Of a DNA stretch of 64,000 nt, positions 21,000-30,574 are shown one piece after another; positions within the stretch are counted from its first letter, which is position 1; each line of letters opens with the position of its first letter. Source of the stretch: Dactylorhiza incarnata (Eukaryota; Streptophyta; Magnoliopsida; Asparagales; Orchidaceae). Position numbers and translations under genes: made by a program. The notes beneath the pieces were generated by a model that saw only the letters and a list, made by a program, of their open reading frames with translations, was not told where the DNA came from and made no database searches. Location: contig JAWHQI010000001.1 in NCBI GenBank assembly GCA_033032865.1, forward strand, positions 1,448,001 to 1,512,000. Direction: 5' to 3'.

Positions 21000-22618
21000 A
21001 TGTCGCTAGCTTTTGCTGAGGCTGCCAAAAAGGCCAAGGCCGACCTTGCGAATCTGATCGGCGTGCCCCTTCCTCCTCCTCGCATGGACGCCGAGGTAGA
21101 CGCCTTCCTCGCGAACAAAAAGAGGAAGAGGGCGGCGAAGAAGAAGAAGAGAGAGAGGGAAAAGGAAGCGACTAAGGAGAACGTCGCCGATCCTCTGAGT
21201 GAGCAGCGTCAGCAGCTGCTGGAGGATTTGGGCCTCTCTCATGAAGGGCTCTCGCCTGCTCTCCCCCCTGCTCCTCTCTCGGCAGAGGTCGCCCCGGAGG
21301 CGAGTAGGGATGAAACCCAAACTCAAACCCAACCGGACCCTCCCCCTGCCCGAGGTGAGCTCCTTGCTCGCCCTTTTTCGATCTATGCTGTCTTCCGGCG
21401 ACATTCTGACGTCTTTGTTGCTATCTGTAGATCCGCCGAATACTGAGGCTTGGGAGGAGCCTTTGACTGTAATACCGCTGCGATCATCCACGATGATCTC
21501 GCCTGAGGGTGGGTCTCGGAGTGGTCGCGCGGTAAGGATTCTCCACAGCTCCTCTGTGGAGAAGAGGCCGATGAGCGAGCATGGGGCTCCTCTGGCGAAC
21601 ATCGCTCCTACTCCGCCTCCTCCTCCACCTAACTCGCGACCAGAGCCGGCGAGCAACACACAGCTGCCTGTGACCGCGCTGCCGCCTCCTCCTCCTGGAC
21701 TCCCGCCGCCAGTGAATCCTCCAGGCGATCAACGTCCTTCTACCTCAACTGCTCCCTCTTCCCACCAGGGGGAGTCCTCGCGCAGGGGCGGGACTGGAGG
21801 GTCTTCGGCCTTCTTCGCTCCAAGGGGTGGAGGGCGACCAGGAGATGGTCGCGGTCGAGGGGACCTGCCCTCCAACCGGGATCATTCCGGCAACCACTCT
21901 ACTCGCCGAGATGGCATCCATCATTCTTCCTCCCCACACCGAGGAAGGTCTTCTCCTCGCCGACGATCTCGTAGCCCTCCTCGCCGACGATCCCGTAGTC
22001 CTCGGCCAGGTATTTGATCGCTGCCTTCGGATAGTCGCCACGGTTTTCTGAATTCTGCTGAAGGTCTGGCCCTTTTTGCCTTTTTTCGCAGGTCGCGCGC
22101 ATACTCCGGTGGGAGCTTTGATCGATTCCGTTGGGCTCCCTCCTCGCGAGTACCAGGAAAAGGCTACTCGCGCTATCTTGGACTTGGAATCCAGGATAGA
22201 GCGGCTATCGATCTGCGAACCTCATCGCCGCTTGACTGAGGTGGAGTCGCGGGTTGAGCGCTTGGCGGCTAGTGACCCTCATCGCCGCCTAACTGACTTG
22301 GAGGTGCGAGTATCCCGGCTGGAGGAGTTTGATACTCGCCTGTCGGGTACTGAAGCTCGCCTCCAGTCTGTCAGCGACTTGGAGCGCAGGGTGGCGAGGA
22401 TCGAGCATCGGCAACAGCTGCATCATGACGAGCTGGTCGGGATGCGCGCTAGCATGGGCTCGGTGGGGAGGCTGGCGAGGATCGAAGACCAGCTGCGACA
22501 AGGCGAGGACGCGATGTCCGTGGCCTCCGAGCATTTCAAGCGTGCTCGCGGCTTGGGCTGGGTCGGGCGACAACCTCAGATCCAGGATCCCCAGGCGAAC
22601 ATCCAGGCGCAACCCTAG
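21000..22618 (+). CDS. Antisense gene 1: basic/proline-rich, SR-like, coiled-coil protein
   Basis: Three exons with GT-AG introns join in frame: 21000-21354, 21431-22009 and 22092-22618 (both introns phase 1), giving about 486 residues. Exon 1 has a strongly basic stretch (KKRKRAAKKKKRERE, about residues 40-55), a likely nuclear signal. Exon 2 is proline-rich, with RGGG boxes and a serine-arginine tail (SSPRRRSRSPPRRRSRSP). Exon 3 is a charged heptad region with repeated LTEVESRVERL-type units, predicted coiled coil. No lesion is seen. The gene has its own TATA box and lies opposite to the retroelement's sense, just inside its 3' LTR. No known family is recognised. An SR-like tail suggests RNA or splicing-factor contact, but that is speculation. 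Confidence 0.65.
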
Positions 22619-22988
22619 CTGCTGCTCTTCTTCATCTTTATCTTTTATGTAGCTTTGTAGCTCCTCGCGAGCATTATTTGAATCTTTTGAACGATTTATT
22701 TGAAGCAGTGTTGATTTGCCGAGTAATCGAATACTCGCCCTTCAATCTTGTCTTTGTTTTACTTGACCTTCTTTTGTTTTGCTTTTTCTTCTATCTCCTT
22801 TTTGCCGAGTATCTGTTTGAATGTCGCCTATATTTTGGCGAGCTTCTTCGTGTTTCTGTGATGTAGGTATTCGCTAGATGAAGGTCGGCGGTTGGCGCGC
22901 TCTGAACTTTGGGCGACTTTCCTTAGATACTCGCCGCACCTAGTCGTGCTTGCGGCGTCGTGTTCGACAAGCCAGACTAACCGACTAC

Positions 22989-22996
22989 TATAAATA
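22989..22996 (+). promoter_or_regulatory. TATA box of antisense gene 2
   Basis: TATAAATA, followed by GGGGGG, lies 120 bp before the ATG at 23116, the same layout as upstream of the paralogue at 3176. Confidence 0.65.
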
Positions 22997-23115
22997 GGGG
23001 GGTGGGTGAGTCTTAAATACGCCTTTAGCGATCTCTAGCTTCCTTGAGCGAGCATCTTCCAGGCTTCCAATCCTCGCCCTTCTACGATACTCGCTCTCTT
23101 CCCTTTCTTCCCAAG

Positions 23116-25021
23116 ATGATCGACGAGGCGGCCATCAGGCGAGCTAACCATGCGAAGAACTTCGATGAGAGCTCGTTCAAGAAGCCGATCACGAATCAGA
23201 AAGACTTGGACGAGTTCAACTCCAAGTTCGCGACTCCAGGATATGTCGCCAGGCTTCCTCGCCCGTCTGAGCGACTAAACACCTCCTCGCAGATGGCGAT
23301 GATCTTCCCAATCCGACACTTCGAGGTCGGCCTGCGACTTCCCATATGGCCCGAGTTTCGGAAGATACTCGTGTTCTATGGGATAGTGCCCGCCCAGATC
23401 AATCCCAACGGAGTGGCGATGATCATGGGGTTCCTGTGCTACCTTCGGGAGCAGAACATCGTCTTCGACCTTTCGGTCTTTAGGCGAATATTCACCATCA
23501 TGGCGACCGGCGAGGGCGTCATCTTCTTGTGCAGTCACGTCTGTACACTGGCGGGGACTTCAAATAAGAACCATCGCTGGGTCGAGCGGATAGTCGCCAT
23601 TGAGGGCGACTTCGCGGGCGTCTCCAGCTCGCCCATTCAACCTTCGGAGAACGTCTTCACGGTTCCCTGGCTCACCGAGGACCAGGTGAAGCTGCTCGCC
23701 TGCTTCAGGAATCGTCGCTTCGACGTGATACTTTGGAGGAGGCGAGTAGACGAGCTCACGGAAGTTCGCCCAGGGGAAGGTATCCTTCGTGCGAGCATCA
23801 GACATACTCGCCCCAGGGCTTCGTTCTGGCGACTAATCTTCGATCTTCTTACAGGCGTGCAGGCTCTTCCGCGTGATGCTCTTCCTCTCGTGGCGAAGGC
23901 GACTGCTGTCGCCCAAGGGGGTGCGAGAACCTCGGCGCGCGAGGTTGGGGACTCCTCCCCAATCGACTTGTCGCCAGGAGGCGACGATCTGGATGTCGCC
24001 GGGACTTCGAAGAGGCGAATAGTAAAGGGCAAGGTTCCCGAGCCCAAGAGAAGGAAGAAGGAGACTGCCCATAAGGATTTGGGACAGAAGGTGGATCCCT
24101 CGGAGGCTGGCGAGCCGAGCAGCCATCCTTTCTTCAACGAGGGCACCCGTGGCGAGGACGACTTTGGTCGCCCATTGGTGACCTGGTCTGATCGCGCTCA
24201 CGAGGTGACCCTGAGCTCGAACCTCCCCGTTTGGTCCGAGGACTGGGAGGACAAGGGGGAGGCCTTTGATGTGCTTCATGCGATCTATAGTCGTGATGAC
24301 GCCGAGCTGCTGCAGGAGGCCTCTGCCGAGCATCTTGCTCATCAAACCTCGCGCTCAATCCTGCGAACTGCCGAGCTCGCACATTCAACGGCGAAGCGGC
24401 TGCTGATGTACGAGGAGGCGATCAAGGTGCAGGGGCCGAAAATGATCGCCATGGCGGAGAGGATCAATGGGTTCGAGGTACTTCGTCTTTGCGACTTTTC
24501 GCGCTTTCTGGAATACTCGCCTCTTTATACGATGTCAAGCTTACCTTCTTTCTTTTTGTCTTCTATAGGCTGCCGAGCTGGAATCGGCGAAGAGACTGTC
24601 CCAGGCCGAGAAGGAGCTGGAGGATACTCGCTCGGCCTTGGAAGCCGCCCAAATCCGCATCGCCAAGCTAGAAACTCGGCCTGCCGAGCAACAGCCGGCG
24701 GGGACGGGCCCTCATCGGTTCGTCAAGCAGGTCAGGATGCATGGCGACGACATGCCCCATATTCGTCGGGAGATCGCGCGAGCAATAGGAGAGGTCATCC
24801 TAAATCAGCTGAAGGCAGATGATCTTTTGAAGCCGGAGGCTATGGGATTGACGGTGGGAGACCTTATCCCGACCATACTCGCCGAGGAGTCCACCTCCCC
24901 CCTGCGAGCATCATCGCCGCGACTTAGCGATGCCGAGGACGACGATGATGAGGTTGATGATGATGATGATGACGATGATGATGGCGACGATGATGGCGAC
25001 GAGTCAGACGCAGATATTTGA
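23116..25021 (+). CDS. Antisense gene 2: PF04195-type (putative gypsy-type transposon) protein
   Basis: Exons 23116-23779, 23855-24477 and 24569-25021 join in frame to about 579 residues. The first intron (75 nt) is open and divisible by three, so a retained form would also be coding. Residues about 55-200 carry the domain: IFPIRHFEVGLRLPIWPE, FYGIVPAQINPN, MIMGFLCYLREQ and VFRRIF. A basic KRRIVKGKVPEPKRRKK segment follows, then a long helical region and a C-terminal run of aspartate ending GDESDADI. The start is the first ATG after the TATA box; upstream sequence is open but lacks an ATG. This domain is known in extra ORFs of Tat-lineage elements, and its biochemical role is unknown. Intact here, but broken in the relative at 3176-5148. 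Confidence 0.75.
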
Positions 25022-26500
25022 TGGCGAGGATGTCGCCTAGTCGCCCGGGCTCCTTTTTTGCTCGCCCAGCGACCTTTTTGTACACCTGCAGCATGTACAG
25101 ATTTTTTTGTAAAAATGAAAAGGAATTTTGACAAGTTTCTTACTCGCCTATTCCTTCCTTCTGTGCTTTTACTTCCTTGCTTTATATGTTGCTTTAGGCT
25201 CCTAGGTTCGAGGTGAGTTTGAGTGCTCGCTAGGCTCCTAGGATTTCGGCGAGTATGTATACTCGCACCCGCATACTCGCCAAGCATGCTCGCACCATCA
25301 TACTCGCGCCCGCAGACTTCAGCTTGAGGCCTTGACCTGCACCTAGTGACGAGTGTTATTAGATTTTTAAGCAAGAATCTAAGGAGCTCTTCAAGGGAAG
25401 GAAGGAGTAAGGTTTAGCAGTCGGGGAGCCCTGGGGGAATATCATCCCGAGGCCTCCCTCCTACTCTAAAACCTGATGTCGACGGAGAATGATGCCAAGT
25501 AAGGAGTGGCAGCCGGGCAGGTCTCACGGGGACACAACTCCCAGGGCCTTCATCCTATAACTCGGATGCTTGCTACCTTCAAAGGCCGACGTCAAGTAAG
25601 TAAAGGCCGCCGGGTCGATCCCACAGGGGCACAACACCCAGGAGCCTTCATCCTATCACTTGGATGCTTGGATGCCTTTGTCTTTTGGTCGATCGAGTCG
25701 GTCTCCTCCTCGTCTCAAGTTGGAGTATCGGCTTCCAGACTTTACCCTAGTAATTTCTACAGCCGGACGAGAAATGCAGTCGGTGGGAACCGCGGCCAAC
25801 ATGCAAGGGGGGAGCTGATCTCGACCGTCATTGCAGAGGCTTGGTCTTAAGGGAACGCACATCCGAGGCACTGTCCCATCATCCGCTCTGAGTTTTTACA
25901 AGGGTCAAGTCGGAGGCTCGTCTTCCAACCTGCGGCGGCGAATGTCGATGTAGGACGACGTCAAGCAGGGAGTGGCAGTCGGGGAAATCCGAGGGGACAC
26001 ACCATCCCGAGGCCTCCATCCTACTTGGATGCCGGATGTGGATCGAACCTGCTTCCTGTTGCTTAATGAGTTTAGCAGGGAGTTAAGCACACTTTAGGCA
26101 CAATAACTCATATGATCTAACACAATAATGAAATGCTTTGCGGAGAGCTTTTTATCTCTCGAGGGTACACGACGCTTGTTTTCAAGGGTTCCCTGAGCTA
26201 GTGAAATCGACCATCCCTTCGCCGAATCGGAAGGTCGGCGTCCAGACTTCTTCCTGGTAATCTCTACAGTCGGACGAGAAATGCAGTCGGTGGGAACCGC
26301 GGCCAACATGCAAGGGGGGAGCTGATCTCGGCCGTCATTGCAGAGGCTTGGTCTTAAGGGAACGCACACCCGAGGCACTGTCCCATCATCCGTTCTGAGT
26401 TTTTACGAGGGTTAAGTCGGAGGCTCATTTTCCAACCTAGCGTGGAGATTGACTTCACCTGACTTCTTTTTCGTGAAAACACGTATCTGGAAGTGACAAA
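25022..26500. repeat. Non-coding spacer with two repeat families
   Basis: At 25390-25680 and 25945-26035 there are about four diverged ~90-bp units built on GGGACACA...CCCGAGGCCT(C/T)CATCCTA...GGATG. A ~190-bp segment (25732-25920) is repeated at 26241-26428 with few changes; it contains GGAACCGCGGCCAACATGCA. No gene is recognised in this stretch. Confidence 0.75.
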
Positions 26501-26752
26501 AGACTCACCATTTCCCATGTTTCAGGGAGGTGATTATTTCATTTATGGATAATACGTTTACAGAGGTGAGATGTGTACATACTCCCGCCTTTTCAGGTTA
26601 CCGCCTTTCCGGGTGTTTCTTTAACAGCTCCCCTTCACGATGAAGGGTTCTTCCTGTCGTGGAATGAGCTTCCCGACGACGGCTGCTTTTCCTGTCGCGT
26701 CCGCCTTCTTTCGCTTACCTGAGAAATCAAAAAGGGGAGTCATCCAAGATCG

Positions 26753-27202
26753 TCATTCTTCTCTCCTTGATCTCCAGGTCGTCAAACGTGTGCGTGAGAA
26801 TGACGTAAAGATGACACGGACAGATCCCCCGTTGCATTCCAGGATTCGGTTGACGGTAAAGTCTTCGACGATCGCATCAATCACATGGGCCTCATGGAAG
26901 GGATTCTCATCCCTGAACATGCCCTCCTCTGAGAAAGTGATTTCTTCTAGCGGGGATGGCGCTTGAGAGGTTGGAGCGACGTCTTGGCGGTAGGCCTGGT
27001 GGAAATTCGATTTGCGGAAAGATCCGAGCTCCGCTTCTCCAAAACTCACTCCTACTTCCCCGGCCTTGATACTTCTTTGACATCCTTGGCTGACTCGATC
27101 CCTATGCCTCCTCCAGCTATTCCTCCGGCTACGTCTCTTCCCTCGACGGATAGGGTCGTCTCTCCCCGAGCAATAATTCATCGTGGGATCTATGACTGGC
27201 AC
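26753..27202 (-). pseudogene. Ty3/gypsy aspartic protease relic
   Basis: Residues 84-134 of this 149-codon minus frame (26953-26800) read PLEEITFSEEGMFRDENP, HEAHVIDAIVEDFTVNRIL, ECNGGSVRVIF. This follows the protease entry region of Tat-type pol, where the usual text is an ITF-type start, an LVV-type strand and an active site of the form LVDNGSS. Here the active-site aspartate is replaced (ECNGG), so the enzyme would be dead. The upstream residues are arginine-rich. Nothing of RT follows; the next sequence is the repeat spacer. Its order after the gag start (27619-27365) confirms the minus sense of the element. Confidence 0.6.
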
Positions 27203-27364
27203 CGGTGCGACACTGATCTCCTCGCAGAAGGGGCTCCTCCCTCCTGCCCGGCGACGATCCTCAACCTGGCGAGTATCACCACCATACTCGCCATATGGGC
27301 GAGTATCCGAGTATCTCCCCTGCTCGCACAGCTCGCGGAAGCGAATACCTTGCGAGGTTGGCTG

Positions 27365-27619
27365 TTAGAATTGCGACCTCCTTGGTCGCTCGGCTTCGTC
27401 TTCCATGTGCTCCTTTCCTGCTCGCCGAGGGGGACTCCCTCCCTCGGACGGAACTGGGCGATGCGGCGAGGTCGCAGTGACCTCGGCGCGCGGCTGAAGC
27501 GCTGCTCGCATGGCTCCCTCCATGCGCTGCGCGAAGGCTTCGAAAACCTCCAGCGTCACGAACCTGCCAGTTCCCGTCGAGTTGCCGACCTCCTCCTCAT
27601 GGTCGCCACCTACGACCAT
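27365..27619 (-). pseudogene. Gag N-terminal relic of the Tat-like element
   Basis: The frame MVVGGDHEEEVGNSTGTG... begins 39 bp inside the primer site and reads a helical FVTLEVFEAFAQRMEGAMRAAL followed by charged low-complexity sequence, then stops. Position and style match the short frame at 7678-7196 in the left relative. No capsid or zinc-knuckle region remains. Confidence 0.5.
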
Positions 27620-27657
27620 CTCGCCTTCTTGCCGAACTTTCTTCCAACGACTACGAT

Positions 27658-27674
27658 CCACGCTCACCGCACCA
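27658..27674 (-). promoter_or_regulatory. Probable primer binding site, Tat-like element
   Basis: The minus-strand sequence TGGTGCGGTGAGCGTGG is identical to 7715-7731 and lies three bases from the 5' LTR. Confidence 0.65.
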
Positions 27675-27677
27675 AAG

Positions 27678-28356
27678 TGTTGACGCCAGGAAAATCCTGA
27701 CCTCAAGATTCGGACCGATGCAGCCGGAGGCTACTCGCCCAGCAGCCTGACGAGATGGCTTGGCTGGCAACGACGAAGAAGCTAGAAGAGCAACAAACAG
27801 GACCCCAGGTGCTGCGGCAGGGAGGTCCCACCACGTACCCGGAAGCTCGAAGGAGTCTTCCCCTCCACAACCAAGAATGGCCGAGCAAGGTACGAGGAAG
27901 GCACCGACTTGGCTAGCAAGCAGGGGTGACGGGCTCAAGAATTCGGAAATGGGGTTCCAGAAGCTCAAGCACAGGTGCCAATCCAAGTACCCCTGGGGTC
28001 CTATTTATAGGCAACCAAGGGGTAGGGGGGTTTTTATAGCCCATCCCTGACCTGGCGACGTATGGGATACTCGGCGAGCATCTTCGACCATAGTCGCCCA
28101 TCTGGCGAGTATCTGCTGCTGCTCGCACAAGCCTGGCTGATACTCGCTCAGGTCTTCTGTGGTTGCCGGACACTTTGGGGCGACATACGGGGTACTCGGT
28201 ACGTATCTTCGACCATAGTCGCCCTTCTGGCGAGTATTTAGCCAATACTCGCCAACCTTCTTTTGCTCCTGCTGGCTGATTTGTCTTGCCTCTTTGACTT
28301 TGACCTGCCTACGTGGCCTTGAGTGGGTCCTACCCTAGGAGAATAAGGGTTGTACA
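27678..28356 (-). repeat. Tat-like 5' LTR (right copy)
   Basis: 679 bp; a minus-strand TATA box TATAAATAG lies at 28001-28009. It is followed by the TACAG duplication. Confidence 0.95.
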
Positions 28357-28361
28357 TACAG

Positions 28362-28976
28362 CTACCCTTATGATTTCCAAATTAAAGTAAACTAAAGATA
28401 AAACGAGAAACTGACTTCAGAAAATAAAAATGATGCGAAAGAATATGAAAGCTGATTTTGATGCTGAATTGTTTGCAACGAATGAATGAAATGACTGCTA
28501 ATCGACTACCAGAAATTGAAACAGAAATCAGTAAAGAACGAACACTTTAGTTACGGCTATTAATTGTTATTGAGCATATATGATAATTGAATGCATTGAA
28601 TACCTGCTTGAAGCTCTACTAGAATCGAATACTTACTCGAATTGAATACTTTACTGAAACTTATGATACACTGAAATTGAATATTTATACATATTGTTAC
28701 TGACGTTTGTTGCTTGCATGTACATCAGGTAAAGAGGTATGTTACTCGCTTAGTCATATTTTTATGACTAAACCCGTCGTGGTTTATCTTTTTAGGTAGT
28801 GGATGCGACTCTGAGTGCTCAGAGGAAAGCTAGACTGACTCGAACTGAAGAACGAGCAAAGGTATGAGCTTTGTTTATGTATATTTTTCATGTACTCATA
28901 AATTACTATGCTGCGATAAATGCTTCAAAGAGACTCAAATACAGAATTTCTGTGAGGTCTGGCTCGGGGCCTCACA
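28362..28976 (+). repeat. Array LTR A, second part
   Basis: Resumes at CTACCCTTATG and ends GGGGCCTCACA. Contains candidate leader exon 2 at 28796-28861. Confidence 0.9.
28796..28861 (+). CDS. Candidate gag leader exon 2 within LTR A
   Basis: A T-rich acceptor (TTATCTTTTTAG) opens 22 codons, VVDATLSAQRKARL..., and donor AAG|GTATGAG closes them, phase 0 at both ends. Equivalent exons are 32965-33030 and 37134-37199, with Val/Ala and Thr/Asn differences. The next in-phase acceptor is at 29141 in the gag frame; the intron would contain the primer binding site (28980-28991). Hypothetical. Confidence 0.4.
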
Positions 28977-28979
28977 ATT

Positions 28980-28991
28980 TGGTATCAAAGC
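28980..28991 (+). promoter_or_regulatory. Primer binding site, array copy 1
   Basis: TGGTATCAAAGC (Met tRNA type, one change from TGGTATCAGAGC) lies three bases after the LTR A end. The second copy is at 33149-33160. Confidence 0.85.
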
Positions 28992-29050
28992 GAGGTTTAT
29001 CGAGCAAGTAAATAGCTATGAGTACATGATACATAAACGATCGTGAACAT

Positions 29051-30377
29051 ATGTCTGACATGCTAATGTCATTGTGTTTAAAGGACCCCGTCCATGTTTA
29101 TGCAAGTAAACGATTCAATGGAGGTCGAGACGAACAAGAGGTAAATAAAGATACATTGTCAGCGGAGAGTGATAATGGAAATCAGCCGCGTCCCCTAGTG
29201 AATGACCTCACCCAAGCCCTTGCTGAAGCATTAAAGTTGGTCTTGCCAACCCTACTTGCACCTGGTCCATCTGCCCCTCGTGTTGATCCTGTACCTCCAC
29301 CTGTGCAATTGCCTCCTGTGATCGTGCCTCCAAAGAATCCAGTTCCTGGTAATTTGCCGATAGTTCCTGTAAATCCTGCAGGGCCTGCAGTTCCGCTTCA
29401 GCACCGTCAATTAGATGTGGATCCTCGAATTGAAGCCGCCACCGTTTAGAGGAGGTTTACCCCCGCTCGAAACCGAAGATTGGATTTTGCGAATGGAAAC
29501 ACTTTTCGAAGTAATGGAGTGCCCCGAGAATAGGAAAGTGGGTTTAGCTGCATTTATGTTCGAAGGGGAAGCGAAGCAATGGTGGAATAGCATTATGAAA
29601 AGAAAGTATGAAGTACGTGGTGTCTCGGCCATTACTTGGAGGGAATTTCTGCAAGAAGTTATGTCGTGGTTTGTCCCGAGGTCTGAGAAGAGGTTGCTGC
29701 ATGATCAATTCCTCCGTTTAGTTCAAGGAAGCAAATCGGTACTGCAGTATGAAGCAGAATTTACCAAGTTAGGTTATTATGCAGACTCTTTGATTGCAAC
29801 CGAAGAAGATAGGTGTCGTCAATTTCAGCAAGGTCTTCGTGATGAACTTCGCGCTCTCTTGGTGCCTATGGATATCCTTGAATATGGAAAATTAGTGGAA
29901 AGAGCTAGTCTGGTTGAAATTGATGCAGAGAAATCGCGGTGGAGACGTGAACAAGCCAGAAAGAGGTTTAGAGAAGGCTCGAATAAGGAAGTGATTGAAA
30001 ATGTGAGTGAGCCGGAATGGAAAGAAAGGAAGGTATCGCAAGTTGCCCCTGCAACAAGTAGCAATGTATCCCAGGCGTCTCAGACTTCACAGGTATGTGT
30101 AAAATGTGGAAAGATTCATAAGGGCGAATGTCTCGCAGGCGTTTGTTTTTATTGTCGTCAACCAGGGCATAGGCGAGCCGATTGCCCAAAGTTAAATCAA
30201 TCGAAAGAAGGTAGAGACGCTCCAAGACCTTCGCAGCAGAAGCTATTCCAGATCGGAACTGAATCGTTAGCATCCACCCCAGGACCAGAAGAAGTAGTTC
30301 CAGAAGAACGTCGTATCGAGCCCCGAGCATTTAATTTAGATCAACCCTGGGAAGGGAGGAAGGAAGGAAGGAAGTGA
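29051..30377 (+). pseudogene. Gag of gag-only gypsy element, copy 1 (frameshift)
   Basis: Two overlapping frames make up gag. The first (29051-29449) is an N-terminal region with a helical LTQALAEALKLVLPTLL and a proline/valine-rich linker. The second (29415-30377, shifted +1) holds the capsid-like region (WILRMETLFEVMECPENRKV, EAKQWWNSIM, ITWREFLQEV, RLLHDQFLRLVQGSKSV, RCRQFQQGLRDELR) and two zinc knuckles, CVKCGKIHKGEC and CFYCRQPGHRRADC. The frame change lies at GATCCTCGAATTGAAGCC. The same change is present in copy 2, so it predates the duplication, or is tolerated or programmed. There is no protease or pol after it; the LTR begins 197 bp downstream. The first 30 codons before 29141 may be intron, if LTR exons are used. 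Confidence 0.8.
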
Positions 30378-30574
30378 AAGCATCTTTTATATTTTTGTAT
30401 AAACTCGTGTGTTGTGTTATGTAATATGTCAGTAGACGTTTTGTTGTGAATAGTGTAAATAGCTTTTAAACTGCTTTTGAAGTTACCTTTCAATATGAAC
30501 AATGTTCGTGCTCAAAGTACTGTTATCTTTCTGTGATTTTCGAGGACGAAAATTCCTATTAGAAGGGAAGAGTT

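Larger units (their letters stand above)
20144..28356 (-). mobile_element. Tat-like LTR element with two antisense genes, TSD TACAG
   Basis: The LTRs are 679 bp each (20144-20822 and 27678-28356) and differ at four positions. The duplication TACAG is at 20139-20143 and 28357-28361; the empty site is seen in LTR B at 32524-32533. Element sense is minus: primer site 27658-27674, gag start 27619-27365, protease relic near 26953-26800, purine tract AGAGCGGGGATTG at 20823-20835. RT, RNase H and integrase are absent. Two multi-exon genes (21000-22618, 23116-25021) run in plus sense. It is recent and must depend on a partner for mobility. Confidence 0.93.

Noticed and set aside
23044..23115. N-terminal extension of antisense gene 2
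   Set aside because: It needs a TTG start; the first ATG after the TATA box is at 23116 and gives a normal beginning.
29825..30330. Minus-strand ORFs opposite gag (also 33994-34499)
   Set aside because: Antisense shadows duplicated along with gag, with no motifs.
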